Origin: Annulohypoxylon bovei var. microspora
Lineage: Eukaryota > Ascomycota > Sordariomycetes > Xylariales > Hypoxylaceae
DNA length: 64,000 bases
Assembly: GCA_022836615.1 (NCBI GenBank)
Contig: MU405263.1
Coordinates: forward strand, 1 to 64,000
Direction of reading: 5' to 3'
The notes beneath the pieces were generated by a model, which saw only the letters and a program-made list of their open reading frames with translations, ran no database searches and had not been told where the DNA came from. The translations under genes were made by a program, and so were the position numbers. The stretch's first letter is position 1. Each line of letters starts with the position of its first letter. Below, piece by piece: positions 1 through 12,086 of the stretch.

Positions 1-548
1 GATTGAAAGCTGGTAATTTGTACGTTCATACAACACAGGATATCGTAATACATCACACGGTATTACACGCAACGCATCGTGACCTATTGCCTTCAGATCT
101 AATACATAGTGTTACCTGCTAATTTTATAATATCTGGTACCCAGGTATTTACCTATGTACCAGCAGATAATCAATGTAACATGTCACGGATATCATGTGT
201 TCATACGGGTGTTGCATATAGTAAAACAGCAGACGTAATCCTAAATTATTTCGATCTTGAAGCTTGTGAGCAAAGTCTAAATAGTCGTAAGACTTCAATG
301 GAAAGCAAGATAATACAAATTTTGATATTTGTAACTGCTAGTTGATACTATTAGAAGTTCTGCTCATCAGTGTAAGCTTCAGTCTTGTCAGGCCAACGCT
401 GTTTCGAAATCTTGGTTTTTACATCCGTGTAATCAATATCACACAACTACCTACCTAGTTATTTAATCCCTGGATTGATCATAAGTCCGGAATCCCCCTA
501 TAGTTTCCGCTACACGAAGTCAGATTTCTTTTTGGACTACCACCCCCG
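1..548. other. intergenic, left edge
   Basis: No supported gene. The sequence is AT-rich with short open frames that lack coding character or splice structure. It lies beyond the 3' end of the minus-strand aldo-keto reductase gene, so its right part may hold that gene's 3' UTR. Confidence 0.5.
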
Positions 549-1508
549 TCAATGTGCCCGTTCCCCGATCGATGCCTTGAAGTCTTCCAAGCAATCTAAC
601 CAGATGTGTCGGCCTGGTTCACTCTCTGCGTATTCCTCCACAGCTCGAGTCCCCTCCAGATCTTCTTTCATGTGCGCCTCGTCTGTAGTTCCGTCCAGAA
701 CTGCCGTACCCCTGAGGCCAAGTACAAGCGAATATAACGCGATCGGTGGATGAACGCCAACCTTAGTAGCCAGCATCTGAACAGGTGTAGACGCCAGGAG
801 ACGTGGATTTCCAGACAGAACCCAGAATGCTTGAAAAATGATGCCCTTCGTCCGCAAGAACGATCGCAGTTCCACCTCCCATTGCATATGCGGGTAAAAC
901 CGATTCTGTACGCAAGCCGGAGGGATGGTAATGTCATCGCTGGAGCATAGGACCTCAACCAGTTTGGGAGGTGTGTTAGAAATCCCCAGCTGTCTAATTG
1001 TGTGCGGAACATACGTCTCAAGTGCCTTCCAGGCCTTTATTGTATCTGATAGGGTGCCGAGTGGCGAGTGTAGGACTAAGCTATCGATATATGGCGCCTC
1101 CGAATCTGTACAGGTGAAGCTTTGAAGTGAGGAAGCTACCGAGGCGTGAACTTGCTCCTCTACCGATCCAAGGGGATCGTAAGGGAGATCCTTTAAATCC
1201 TGGCCATCTATAGAAGTGAACTTTGTTTGTATCTAAAGGTTGTTATTAGTTGGCCTCTAAGAATCATGATTCATGATCATGAATAAAATTTGACACACAA
1301 ATAGATCACTCCGCTTTACGATGCCTTCTGCTACTGCCCTTCTCACAGCCGCGCCAACGAGTGGTTCTTTGTAGTGACGAGGTTGAGCTGCGGTATCGAT
1401 TCCTCGGAACCCGGACTTCAGAGCCAAATATACCAAATCATTCGTCTTGCTTCTCTTCCAGGCCGTCCCGTACAACATCTTCGGCATTGGTGCTGATCTC
1501 GTAGTCAT
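549..1508 (-). CDS. aldo-keto reductase (AKR family)
   Basis: Two exons, 1508-1299 and 1232-549, joined in phase 0 over a 66 bp intron (GTGTGT donor, CTAATAAC branch site, CTTTAG acceptor), give 297 aa. The AKR catalytic tetrad is visible: Asp38 in GIDTAA, Tyr46 in PRHYKE, Lys74 in IQTKF and His125 in LVLHSP. Such enzymes reduce carbonyls with NADPH on a (beta/alpha)8 barrel in the cytosol; the substrate cannot be told from sequence. The start was chosen at the ATG at 1508, which has a GCC context and gives a normal AKR N-terminus. The frame stays open upstream to an ATG at 1691, which would add 61 residues that could act as a mitochondrial presequence. It is divergent from the Gfo/Idh/MocA oxidoreductase gene 1.2 kb to the right and may share its pathway (inference). 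Confidence 0.88.
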
Positions 1509-2725
1509 GGCGAAAGATCTAATATTAATAGTTTGACGATTTGGTGAAGAGATAATTTGTCTACAATGCTTGGGGCTCAGAAATGGATTGCTGCGCTTTA
1601 CCAATAATGTCCTGATAGACGATAGAGATAGTGTTTCTGAGTTGAACGGTCGCAAGTTACATGTCGTCGTATACATAGCCGTTTTTATCAAAAGGAAATC
1701 GAGTTGTCCACCTAATTAGTCGTCGCTACCACTTAACAATATTTTTCTCTTTCCTTAAGCTACGATAAGTCTTAATGATAGGTAGCAGGGATTGAAATGG
1801 TAGTATAGAAGGAGCATTGAAAGAGGAGAAGTTGCCTACCTCTTACCATATGTTGTTGCAGTATTACATCACCGTTTGTCGGACGGATAATGACAGTATA
1901 CACACATGGTCAGGTGACATCCTGACAGTCAACTAATTGACAGCTTAGATAGTAATTACTTAAAGGAATGGAAATAGTAACAAGTTCTAGTTTAGGAGCT
2001 GAGAGCTTCCAATTTAGATATGCATACGTCATTCGAAAATACTAAGTTAGCTCTCCAAAATTCCATACTTTTTGACATCGTGCAAATAAATGATGAGTTA
2101 TGCACCTAGCCTTTCTCGTTTCATATCCAATCATATTCACCTTCGAGACTCGGAGATAGGAGATAAAGGGTTCCACTTTAGCTTTCCACATAACCGGCCG
2201 AAACGCGGGGTGTGCCTATGACGTTTTTGCTTCAACTGACAGCTTCTTTACATTTTCCATTTGCTTTATTAATAGTAAGATATGTAGTTCGGGACGGCGG
2301 CTTCTCAACCGAAATTGAGATCCGGATATTTAACTACACATGTATGTACCTTGGTACCTAGTATGGATAAGTGTTTATATTGAGAAGATAAACAGATATG
2401 AGGCACATACCATGATAACCACATGTAGGTAGGTAAGTAATCAAGCGGGACAGCCCATCCCACAGATGAACTTTTCTGGGCGGGTAGTAATTAGTAGACT
2501 GTTAAACCTACCTAAAACAAAGGGAGATATGTAACGTGCACCTACCCCACCTTTGATTTGATCCTCAAGGCAAGAAGCAATCATCTAACAACGGAACATT
2601 ATTCAACATTATCACTAGCCTTCTAACTACCTATTTAAAGTTTACTGTAAGGTCTACGACTTGCAATTACACCTTTTAGTATATCCCCGAGGTTCCTATA
2701 CGCTCTACCTAGCCCAGCATCCAAT
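1509..2725. other. divergent intergenic/promoter region
   Basis: About 1.2 kb between two divergent oxidoreductase genes. I see no gene. It should hold both promoters. The part just left of 2726 is pyrimidine-rich, as is common upstream of fungal starts. TAGGTA-type motifs occur near 2430 (GTAGGTAGGTAAG). Confidence 0.5.
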
Positions 2726-4030
2726 ATGACTTCTCAACCCTTCACCATCAGGTGGGGCATTATGGCCACTGGTGGCATTGCTCAGAGTGAGCCATAGACT
2801 CAAATTAGTTGATTGTACTCATAACTAATAGTTTATCTCGGTAGCCTTCACTAAGGACTTACTCACCAACCCCGCATGTCGTGATGTCCACGACGTCGCC
2901 CACAAGGTGGTGGCCGTCGCCTCCTCATCGTCCAAGGAGAGCGCTACATCCTTTCTCGAAAAGGTGAAAGCCCCAACGGGCGCAAAGGCGTACGGTTCTT
3001 ATACCGAGTTGGTGAATGACCCAGACGTCGAAATCGTCTACGTCGCAACGCCCCACAGCCATCATTTCCAGAACGCTATGTTAGCCCTAGAAGCTGGCAA
3101 GAACGTTCTATGTGAGAAGGCTCTTACTGTCAACGCCGCCCAAGCCCGGAAGCTCGTTGAGACTGCTAAAGCCAAGAACTTGTTCTTCATGGAAGCTGTC
3201 TGGACGCGATACTTCCCCCTTAGCATCAAGATTCGAGAGCTGGTGTCATCTGGGCTCATCGGACCTGTGTATCGGGTTATTGGTAAGTTTCCATAATCCA
3301 TATACTAAGATAAATAACTTGCGCAAGTCATACACTAACATACCTTATAGCTGACAATTCGTTCGGCAATGATGGACCTAACGGCACCTTAATCTTCCCA
3401 GATGAACACCGAATGGTGAATCCAGATTTGGCTGGTGGTGCGCTGTTGGATTTGGGCATCTACTCCTTGACATGGCTGTTCCAGTTCCTATACCATCTCC
3501 AACCTGAGACAGCAAAAGAAGCACCAAAAACCGTAGCGGCCATCAACAAGTACACTACGGGAGCTGACGAGATGACCAACATCATCCTCCAGTTCCCCAA
3601 GCACAAGAGCATGGGAATCGCCATGACCGGTATGCGAGTTCCTACAAATACAGACGGGCACAACAGCGGAGGACCTGCTATTAAGATCCAAGGCCCCAAG
3701 GGCGAAATTCAAGTCATGGGCCCAGCATACTGCCCTCTACAATACAAGATCATCAAAGGAGATGGGAACGGCAAGATTGAGGTTGTCGACTGCCCTATAC
3801 CACAGGATCCGGAGCGGAAATGGGGCCACGGCATGTTCTGGGAAGCGGACGAGTGCGCTAGGTGCCTCCGGGACGGAAAGAAGGAGAGCGCTACTCTACC
3901 CTGGTCCGAGAGTATCGTCATCATGGAAGTTATGGAGGAAGCTCTCAAGCAGGGAGATATCAAATACCCTGAGCTAATCACCACCGACGTGTACGACCCT
4001 AAGAGCCCTCTGAACACAGGGGGCAAATAA
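2726..4030 (+). CDS. Gfo/Idh/MocA oxidoreductase (dihydrodiol / D-xylose dehydrogenase type)
   Basis: Three exons (2726-2786, 2845-3282, 3351-4030) joined over introns of 58 and 68 bp encode 392 aa. The N-terminal Rossmann fold carries GIMATGGIAQ (residues 11-20). Next come TPHSHH (89-94) and the family's CEK motif (110-112, catalytic Lys). In the C-terminal half LLDLGIY (198-204) supplies the Asp/Tyr pair seen in dimeric dihydrodiol dehydrogenases. This subfamily includes trans-1,2-dihydrobenzene-1,2-diol dehydrogenase and NADP+ D-xylose 1-dehydrogenase; sequence reading alone does not separate the two. No signal peptide is seen, so it is probably cytosolic. The length is slightly above the usual 330-390 aa. 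Its neighbours, an AKR and an anion-type MFS permease, fit a sugar, sugar-acid or aromatic diol pathway (inference). Confidence 0.9.
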
Positions 4031-4439
4031 GAAGTCACTCAACGTGAGCGGTTCACGGAGGGTCATTGAACTTTAGAAAAGAGTTTTAATGCTAAGAGCA
4101 ATAGAAGGATATTACCAGCCATGCTAATAATAGCATCGTAGGACTAGCTCAGGTCTGGATTAATATGTATATCGATTTTTCGAAATTCTAGATTACCATC
4201 CCCATGAGTTTTGCATGAGATTCTATGAGGAAACCTTTTGCCTAACTTCAATTATGTTAATAGCTACTTTGATACTCTAGGTTATAACACCACTCGTCGT
4301 TTAAGTTATAAATATAACTAAAAAAAACTCGGATACGCTGAGAAAACATTAATGACGAGAATATATTTTCATATTTTTGTTCCAACTTGAATGTGGGCTT
4401 TCCCTAATATTGAATCATGGAAACTTCATTTTGTTTCTA
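4031..4439. other. intergenic, AT-rich
   Basis: No gene seen. The stretch lies between the oxidoreductase stop and the inverted-repeat element and is strongly AT-rich (for example 4300-4330). Confidence 0.5.
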
Positions 4440-4993
4440 AGGAGTGATGCTAGATCCAGATTGGTTTTTTTCCTTGCGTACAGATTGGTTTTTTCTATCA
4501 GCTAGCGACATTCTGCTACCTATTTTAGCAGTATATATGTCTCAGCTAGTTTGACTTATTTATTACTTTTTTTTATATCTAATTATCTTTTTATAACGGT
4601 AATATAATCTTTCTTCCCTTATTCCTTATACCTAACTAATCTTAAGATATCTAATATAAATACTACCAGTTTAGGCACTGCGAGCGCCGCCGCCGCAGCG
4701 TCACCCCTAGTAATAGAAGATTGTATCGTGGCGAGGGCTACCCAACCATATACTGTGCTTCGTCTACCGCAGAGGCGACGGCGACATCTTATTATATTAA
4801 AAGATTATGAATAATAAGTTAAATCTTAATAATTTACAGCTTTTTTTTAAAAAAATAAAACGTGGGGTGGTAGGTAAGTCAAACTAGCTGAGACATACAT
4901 ACTGCTAAAATAGGTGGCGGAATGTCGCCAGCTGATAGAAAAAACCAATCTGTACGCAAGGAAAAAAACCAATCTGGATCTAGCATCACTCCA
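4440..4993. mobile_element. foldback / MITE-like element with ~124 bp inverted repeats
   Basis: The arm at 4441-4564 is repeated in inverse orientation at 4869-4992. The 118 bp cores align with no gaps; both begin GGAGTGATGCTAGATCCAGA when read inward. TA dinucleotides sit just outside (4438-4439 and 4994-4995), which fits a Tc1/mariner-type target duplication. The outermost terminal base pair (4440/4993) does not match. There is no transposase frame; the roughly 300 bp interior is AT-rich with two small GC islands (near 4678-4710 and 4760-4790). Every difference between the arms has T or A in the left arm where the right arm has C or G, the pattern left by RIP. I infer a non-autonomous element; the family is unknown. 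Confidence 0.75.
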
Positions 4994-5233
4994 TACAAAA
5001 GGGGGTCTCGTAAAAGGGGTCAAGACTATTAGACTCAATAGTCCTGGGCAAATTGTTTGAATACTCTCCCCACTTATTTTAATACTTTTCCGTTTGATTT
5101 AAATCATAATGCTCACTGGCCTTCGACCTGTTTAAACATTATCTAACCTAAGCCGACGAGGAGGGGAAAGGGGGTATAAATCCTAATCATAACAAATTTG
5201 AAAGCTTGAATTCAAGTGCCTCATTGTAGTACC
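4994..5233. other. short intergenic gap
   Basis: The stretch lies between the foldback element and the 3' end of the minus-strand MFS gene. No gene seen; it probably includes that gene's 3' UTR. Confidence 0.4.
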
Positions 5234-6994
5234 TCATAGGATGTATCTGAAAGTCGGGCCGTAGTTTTCTTGAGCAGCGTCCCTTGACTTTTCGTTCATT
5301 CTATTCGAGACAGGGCCGTACTTGCGGTCGAGCCTAGAGTTCTCCCACATCAGGAGTAGACGCTGGGAAAGCGCAAGGAGGGCCGAGAAGAACATGAGGG
5401 CGGCGCAGACGCTCATACCCTCGACATACCTCGGGGCCTGTTTCGTAGGGAAAATATTATTTCCTACAAACGATCCACACTGACCGATTAGGTTGATGAG
5501 AACAATAGAACCCCCTCGTCGGGTATCGCTGCCTTGGTTGTCTAGATATTATTGTTAAAATCTAAATGCGCTCTCTTAAGATCTGGGATCTGACATAGGA
5601 AAACTTACTTAGAGTTAGCCCAAGAATGTTGGGGATGGTAGAAAATACACCAGCTGAAGCTAAGAAGGTGGCAAAATAGCGAACCCCGACCGTTTCAACT
5701 GTAGCAAGGACAATGTAGCCAACTCCACCCACGACCGAGGTAAAGAAAATAACAAGACATCGTTGCTGAGTCTTGTCTGCAATCCAGGTTGTGATTAAAG
5801 CAAACAAGAAGGCCACAAAGGACGGAGGCGCGGATAATCCTTGGGCATTAATAGCAGTATAGCCCATATCCTCGAGAATGGTCGGAAGGAAAACAGGTAA
5901 GCTGGAGTAAGTGACGTTGCCGCAGAAATACATCAATCCACATAACCATGCCTTTGGATCGATAAAAACGGGGAGAATGTCTTTAATTTTGAACCCTCCA
6001 ATTCTAGCGTTTGCGTTGGTGCCAACCTGGCGCATGGCCCTGGCCCTGACGATGTCCTTTTCCTCCGTAGTAAGGAACTTAGCTTTCTCAGGGGAGTCGG
6101 GAATGAAGAAGAAGGCAAATATTGACATGAGGATGGTCGGGATTCCTTCCACAAGAAAAAGCAGGCGCCAATTGGCCAGACGGGAATGCCCGCTGGTGAT
6201 GCCATAGGCTAGGGCGCCAGCAAAAGTCGAGGCTAATGGAGCTGCGGATGCAAATATGCCGCAACGAAAACCAATCTCGTGGCGAAGATAGAAGAACGAC
6301 AGGAGATAGATGATACCAGGTCTGCATAGTATCAACATCAGGGATCTCGCATTTTACGGGTATAATTTGTAACCTACGCATACCAGGCCTCAAAGGCGCC
6401 AAGAAAAAACCTCAGAGCCATCTCACCATTCCAACTATGGACGCCAGATTGCGCAGTGGCAATTAAGCCCCTTTGTACGGTTAATCGAGGATGCCGAGAG
6501 CCAACGACGTAGAATATCTAACTCACCATGCAAAAACGACGCACGAGCCGACGATGTGAGGAGGGAAAACTTTCCATAGCAGCACACCGAATTCGAAAAT
6601 CACGTAAGTGATGTAGAAGATATTGAGTAGCCACTGATACCGGTTACCGTCAAGTTCGAGGTCCTTGGCCATGCCCGCGATCCTGGCGTTTCCTATATTT
6701 CCACGATCCAGGAAGGCCAACATGTCTTGGCGGCGTAGGGACCTTGTCAGCACGTTGCTTGGCGGGTCCGGCATTTCAATTCACTACCTACCCAGCTAGG
6801 AATATGGGGTCGCATCACTCACATAAGACGAAGAAGAGCGTCATCAAGTTCCAATCCAGCTTCCGGACCACGCGGGTCTCCTGTTCGTGCGTGTAACTCC
6901 CGGTAAGGCTAGCATCTCGAGACTCGGAGCCGCCACTTCGCGAGACGGCAGCCTCGTCCGCCTCCAAAGTGGAGGTGTTCTTCTCGTTGAACAT
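5234..6994 (-). CDS. MFS permease, anion:cation symporter (Dal5/Tna1-like) family
   Basis: Five exons (6994-6823, 6725-6527, 6470-6378, 6321-5609, 5541-5234) joined over introns of 97, 56, 56 and 67 bp give 494 aa. A short acidic cytosolic N-terminus leads into 12 predicted membrane segments. The first bears the family signature LAFLDRGNIGNAR, and the middle has the loop motif with PDSPEKAKFLT. The ACS family imports small organic anions such as allantoate, nicotinate, sugar acids or vitamins across the plasma membrane. At intron 3 a nearby donor at 6383 would create a TGA codon, so the GTAGGT donor at 6377 was preferred; it restores the typical FEAWYAPGIIYLLSF stretch. The cargo is unknown. 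Neighbouring dehydrogenase genes suggest an oxidised sugar or aromatic acid (inference). Confidence 0.9.
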
Positions 6995-8727
6995 GGCCCC
7001 TCAGATGGGATAAATGATAATAGTGTAGGAAGAACTCGGCGCAAATATGCAACCCTGAGACAGCCCGTACCACGAGTTAAGTAGGTACGTACGAGAAAGG
7101 ATGCAGAGAGGAAAGATGGATTTTAAAAAGGCCACTTAGAAAATGCTAAATGGAAGAAAATTCCAAATCAAATTCTCAGTGCTCGCCGACGTCGCAGAAA
7201 AGTAGGCGGACTGAATTCTTTGTGTTAATTATTAATTGTTGGTCGTACAAAATGCGCCCGTAATATCCGTCGATCATTTTCTTAATTCTAAAGGTTAAAA
7301 TCTAGGACTACGATCGCATCCTGACATTCGGTAGCCAATCAATTTTCAGAGTACGCTTCAGGATTCATACATACATTACAGCATTTATGTATTCGACCTA
7401 TGTTGGAAAGGGCGTGGGAGTTTGTGGGTTGTGCTTACCTTGACTCAAAAGCCGATCCAATCATGTCTCCTTCCCCGGTCATCTCCGTGTGAGCTCGGCT
7501 CTCTCTTGATTGGACGAGACCGAAGCCTCTCAGCCGCCAACCGCCTTTATATTTGTACATCTCTAGTATCAACGGGGCTTAAGCAGCCTACCTTCCTCTC
7601 GGTAGCGAGCAGATCCCGAGCTTTTTGTTTGTTTGTAGGAAAGTAACTCTTCTTCTTTTGCGGATATGTTATGTCGGACGTTTAAATTAAAGGTATCACC
7701 AGCGAGAGCCAGTTTGACACAAGTCTCATTTTACACGCGCCAGTGCTGCATTAATAGCACAATATGAAGGCTTGAAGTTTGCATTAGCTAGCCCTTGCGG
7801 CTTTTTCCGATCCGGTAGGTAGTTATGGTCGGACAAAACTCGAATAGGCCATCCTCGCCATTTCTTGTCCCTCGGGGACCAGACGGTCCAATCGTTCTTT
7901 TAATCACCTTCCCTAGGTAACTTTGATTCACACGAACTTGTGTAACCACCATTGACGACCACGGCCGTAATAATCCTAACATATTTGTAGCGAGACTGTC
8001 ATTAATATATGGATTATTGACCTCCTCATTACCTGCATGATATTTTCAAATGAGGTTATTTGCATCTGCAGGTGAACGAAATATTTAAAGGGATAAAATA
8101 AACGCGGGAGTGGTGACACTGTCAGTATCGAAGACTTCTATTTCTATCATATTGTTATGGAAAGACATAGACTTTGTTATAAGAAACCACTCATTTGTTT
8201 GTCGATCACATTCTATCGTGTTATCTGTTCACCCTTACTGAGAGGCTTAGGCGAACTGTGGCGTCTTATGTTGCGCTGAGGATCTTTCTGCATCAAGACG
8301 ACCGCCTGACTTCTTTAGATCGTGCTTACCTAGTATCAGGCCGGACACCCGAGAAGTGCAACATGTCTATTACTCGTGGCGTAACTAAAGAGGTATGTAG
8401 GTAGGTAGGTGACGATAAGCCTAAAACGATTCTCCCACCAGACTGTTACGCCACCTTCCACCAATTCTGATCTGATGTGTGACACCTACTTCAACCAGCC
8501 ATGTGCATCCGCTACATAATAGAATGTTTGTGAGGATCCTGGCTTAGAGTACCGCCTCCGTCTTGGGAGCCTCATAGACATTGAGGATCCTATTTAACCA
8601 TCTCCTTTTGAGGCAAAAAGGGTTACAACTAGAATGCCCAGTCCCTAATCTCCCCGAGACTTCACCGATCTACGGAAAGGAGTATGAAGAACTTCGAGAC
8701 AAACAAGAACTGCTCATTAGGTACATA
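6995..8727. other. intergenic
   Basis: About 1.7 kb between divergent genes (MFS permease and rhodopsin-domain protein). Short open frames occur near 7422-7646 and 7788-7982 without splice or codon support. A run of TAGGTAGGTAGG lies at about 8397-8410. I see no gene; both promoters should lie here. Confidence 0.5.
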
Positions 8728-10238
8728 ATGCCCCAACTAGCGCTCACCCCAGAGCAAGAAGCGCACTTCAACGACACCAGACAACCCGCGCTGTGGGGCT
8801 GTCTGATCACCTTTCTCGTTATCAACGATGTGGCTATCGCTGGCAGAATCTGGGGGACGTGGAGATCTGTATCAAGCCGTTCACGGGTCGTGGCTGAAGA
8901 TATCTCAATAATTCTAAGCGGGGTTAGTTTTCGTCTCCTTAACGGCTACTCATTTATAGGCATTATCTACAACTAATACTAATAATCAGATCTTCGTCAA
9001 TGCCATCATAGCAAACTTAATGGTAGCAACCCACTACGGGCTTGGCCTTCACACATACACCATCAATGCTCTAGATCCAGACTATCCGTCGAACCTGTCC
9101 AAGACATTTAGGGTATGTCAAGAGAGGCTACCCAATTATAAGAACGGCTAGCTGATTGTATCGTACGAGGGAAGCATATATGGATTACCATGGTCTTGAT
9201 GTGTGGCTTCTTCGCTTGTATCAAGATGACATTGCTCTTCTTCTACAAAAGACTATTCCTAGTATCTAACCGGAGTCTGCGCATCTTCTGGTGGTTTAAC
9301 TTTGTCTACATAATCCTCTGGTTCTTCGGCGGCACCGCCTTCTACCTGTTTCAGTGCAAACCCGTGGCCTGGTACTTCCTTCAGTACTACGCTAGGTTTC
9401 ACAAGCCCGTTCCTGGGGGCGTAGAGGGACAGTGTGATGCGACGAGCGTGCTTCATGTCTCGCTACCGGTCATATTCAGCCTTATTTCGGATGCCGGCTT
9501 GCTGGCGCTGCCCATTTGGGCTATCTCTAAGCTGAGGCTTGACAAGAACAAAAAGCGTGGATTAATGGTCGTATTCAGCATTGGTCTAGTTGCTGCTCTG
9601 CTAGAACTCGCTCGAGTGTTAGCGCTTATAATAGATACCGATGACAAGACTGACCCAAGCTGTAAGTTACAACGTGTTGCTACAGCGGCTGAAGTATATA
9701 TACCTACTAACACATGTCGATAGATGGTGTCGCCGTGTTCCTGATCATCACTGCTGCCGAAGAGACAACAGCAGTTGTATGCGCATGCGTTCCAGTGATA
9801 TTCCCACAAATAGCTAGAAAGTTTCGAGGCAGTGCTAGAAATAATAGCTATATCTACGATAGAAACAGGGGCCAGGATTCATCCGGACAACAAAGCTCCC
9901 GGGGCTTTAAGCGTGTTGTTAGCTTAAATCATATATGGACGACTGTTAACGCCTCCAAGGTAGATGTTACGCATGACGACTGCATCCCCTTAAGTAGCGT
10001 TGAAATTATAGGGAATTCGGCCTCGAGGAACAGCGAACGTGATGGTGCCTCCGATCACATACAGCATCATTGCCATGACCGAATGAGAGACACTAAGGGC
10101 CAATCTGAGCACGCATATTTGTCACCAAATTCGTACGACACAAATCATACCGATCAAGCAACCGAATCAAGCATGCCAACGCCGGGTAATATCCATGTAC
10201 GTACAGATATTCAGGTACAAAGGGGCAATGATGCTTAG
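8728..10238 (+). CDS. fungal rhodopsin-domain 7-TM membrane protein
   Basis: Four exons (8728-8922, 8990-9112, 9175-9661, 9724-10238) joined over introns of 67, 62 and 62 bp give 439 aa. The sequence follows the plan of the fungal rhodopsin domain family, which is related to PTH11-like receptors. There is a short extracellular N-terminus, then a first helix (WGCLITFLVINDVAIAGRIW). Next come HYGLGLHTYT, a helix with KMTLLFFYKRLF, a Cys-containing loop and three further helices up to about residue 290. A hydrophilic tail of about 150 residues follows, rich in Ser, His and Asp. Ligand and function are unknown; some relatives act in host or surface sensing. The ATG at 8728 is the only in-frame Met before the first helix. 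The acceptor of intron 2 (9174) was set by frame and is the least certain junction. Confidence 0.8.
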
Positions 10239-12086
10239 GTGAGAGGAGTCTTATTTGTCACTATTCCTTCTATTACCGTTTGTAAGCCAAATTTGTCCTA
10301 GTAATTGCCCGACACGATCATTACGGCAAGAAATAAAAATAAAAATATTATGGCCTGCTAGGAAGAGATCTAGGATGTCCTATTTTAAAGGTTAGCCTTA
10401 GAAAAGGTCCAAACATGAATTGAATTTATGTTTTAATGACGTCCTTCCAAGCCATCAGCTCCCATCCAACGAAAATTCATTAAATGAAAAATTGTCAGTT
10501 TCGAATGGAAAGAAAATGGAAAATTGCTATGTGAAAGAGAGTTTCGGATACTTAATTAGAGAGAAAATAGTTTAGTGTAGTCGTGGCGCTCATGAATATC
10601 AGAAGAGTTCATCTCCATGTAATTGTCGTGTGTCAAAAGTCGAGGTCATGATGAAGATTTCTAAACCTGCCTCTTCTGCAGTGCGCTAATCTAATACGCA
10701 CAAGTATCACTAGAGGCGTCGCCGTATTTGAGTTTTGAATGGAGATGATTTGAACATGTAACCGTCACGGTGTAATCCCATTTCTCTTGGAATTTTAACT
10801 GTTAGGGAAACTAAGAGTAATATGCCACGGACTTTCTTCCTAGGAAGACATGTCTACATAAAGCCTTGTAAGCACCGAACATTCACTTAAGCACCATATT
10901 TATTGCAGTTCGCTTACCAAATATATTACAAGAGTCTAAAGATTCGTAAGTCATGTGTTTGAGATAATTAGGTACGCAATTGTCAAGGCTTTCTCGAGGG
11001 CTGTTCCGAAGGAGGCGACATAGCCATCGGCGTCGCAGGCAAATTCAGCCTTCACTTGAGATTACAGAAGAGAAGATATTGCCCGAGTTTCAGGATTATA
11101 TCTATTCTCGCCCAGAGATAATTCATTTAGGACTTTCTCAACACTACAAGCCGTTTACAAATACTCATTAAGTAATTTATAATTTTTCTTGATAGAGTGA
11201 TCTTCATGCTAAAGAATATAGACATCTATGGAGGATCGCACTCAGCACGTATCAGCTAACAGGCGGCTCTTCCCATACCTATTTTCTTGTGAAAGATGCT
11301 AACTTCGAGGGAATTCTTTGTGAATGTATAAGCCCCTGGGTCTCAAACACCAAGTATTTTGGACCGAGTGACAATATCACTACTTTTGGCCCGCAATGGG
11401 ATGGGGTCAATACAACTTTAATTCGACTAGACGCTCGTGTCGCCTGGATTTGGAGAGCTTCATTTCCTCGAGAGCAGCTTGGTCCTTCTGTCTCTAAACC
11501 TCTCGGCATGGTTCCCCTAGGATTTTAGAGATCAACATTCATGACCGACATGTCATAATTTAGGTAGCCATACGACTAGTTAGTCACATGTTCTATGGTA
11601 GTTAATACTATATGAAAATTGATGTCTAGAATGTTAGCAACTTACCCACCTAGTTACACTACGCAATATAGCGATAGTTATAGCAAATCTCAAAAATATA
11701 ACCTTGTGTAACCTTCCAAATCTGGGAGGATCTGAATTCTGATTGGTTGCTTATTAGACTATAGTCGCTGAAGCTAAACTATAATTCCATGAAATAAATT
11801 TCTTAAACCGGATACTCTATATTTTCGGGGTTATACACACACTAGCGTTCGAAATTACGCCCCTTGATATCCCTTATTCCCCAAAACAACAGTTGATAAC
11901 TTCACTGGACCCCTCGTAGAAAACCCATATAAAGATCTTAGTCAATGAGACTAAAAAGGGGTTAATATCATATATATGTACCCACCCCTCGTACACCGTA
12001 ATGTGTTCCCTAGAGTCCATCAATCTAGAAATACTTCATTTACCAACGACACTCTGGCATCCTATTGTACCAACATCCACACACCC
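10239..12086. other. intergenic
   Basis: About 1.85 kb between the stops of two convergent genes. Frames at 10980-11171 and 11279-11528 have no start context, splice sites or recognisable content. No gene can be supported. Confidence 0.5.

Noticed and set aside
1509..1691. N-terminal extension of the aldo-keto reductase from an ATG at 1691
   Set aside because: Not used for the main call because the ATG at 1508 gives a standard AKR N-terminus. A mitochondrial isoform from 1691 cannot be excluded.
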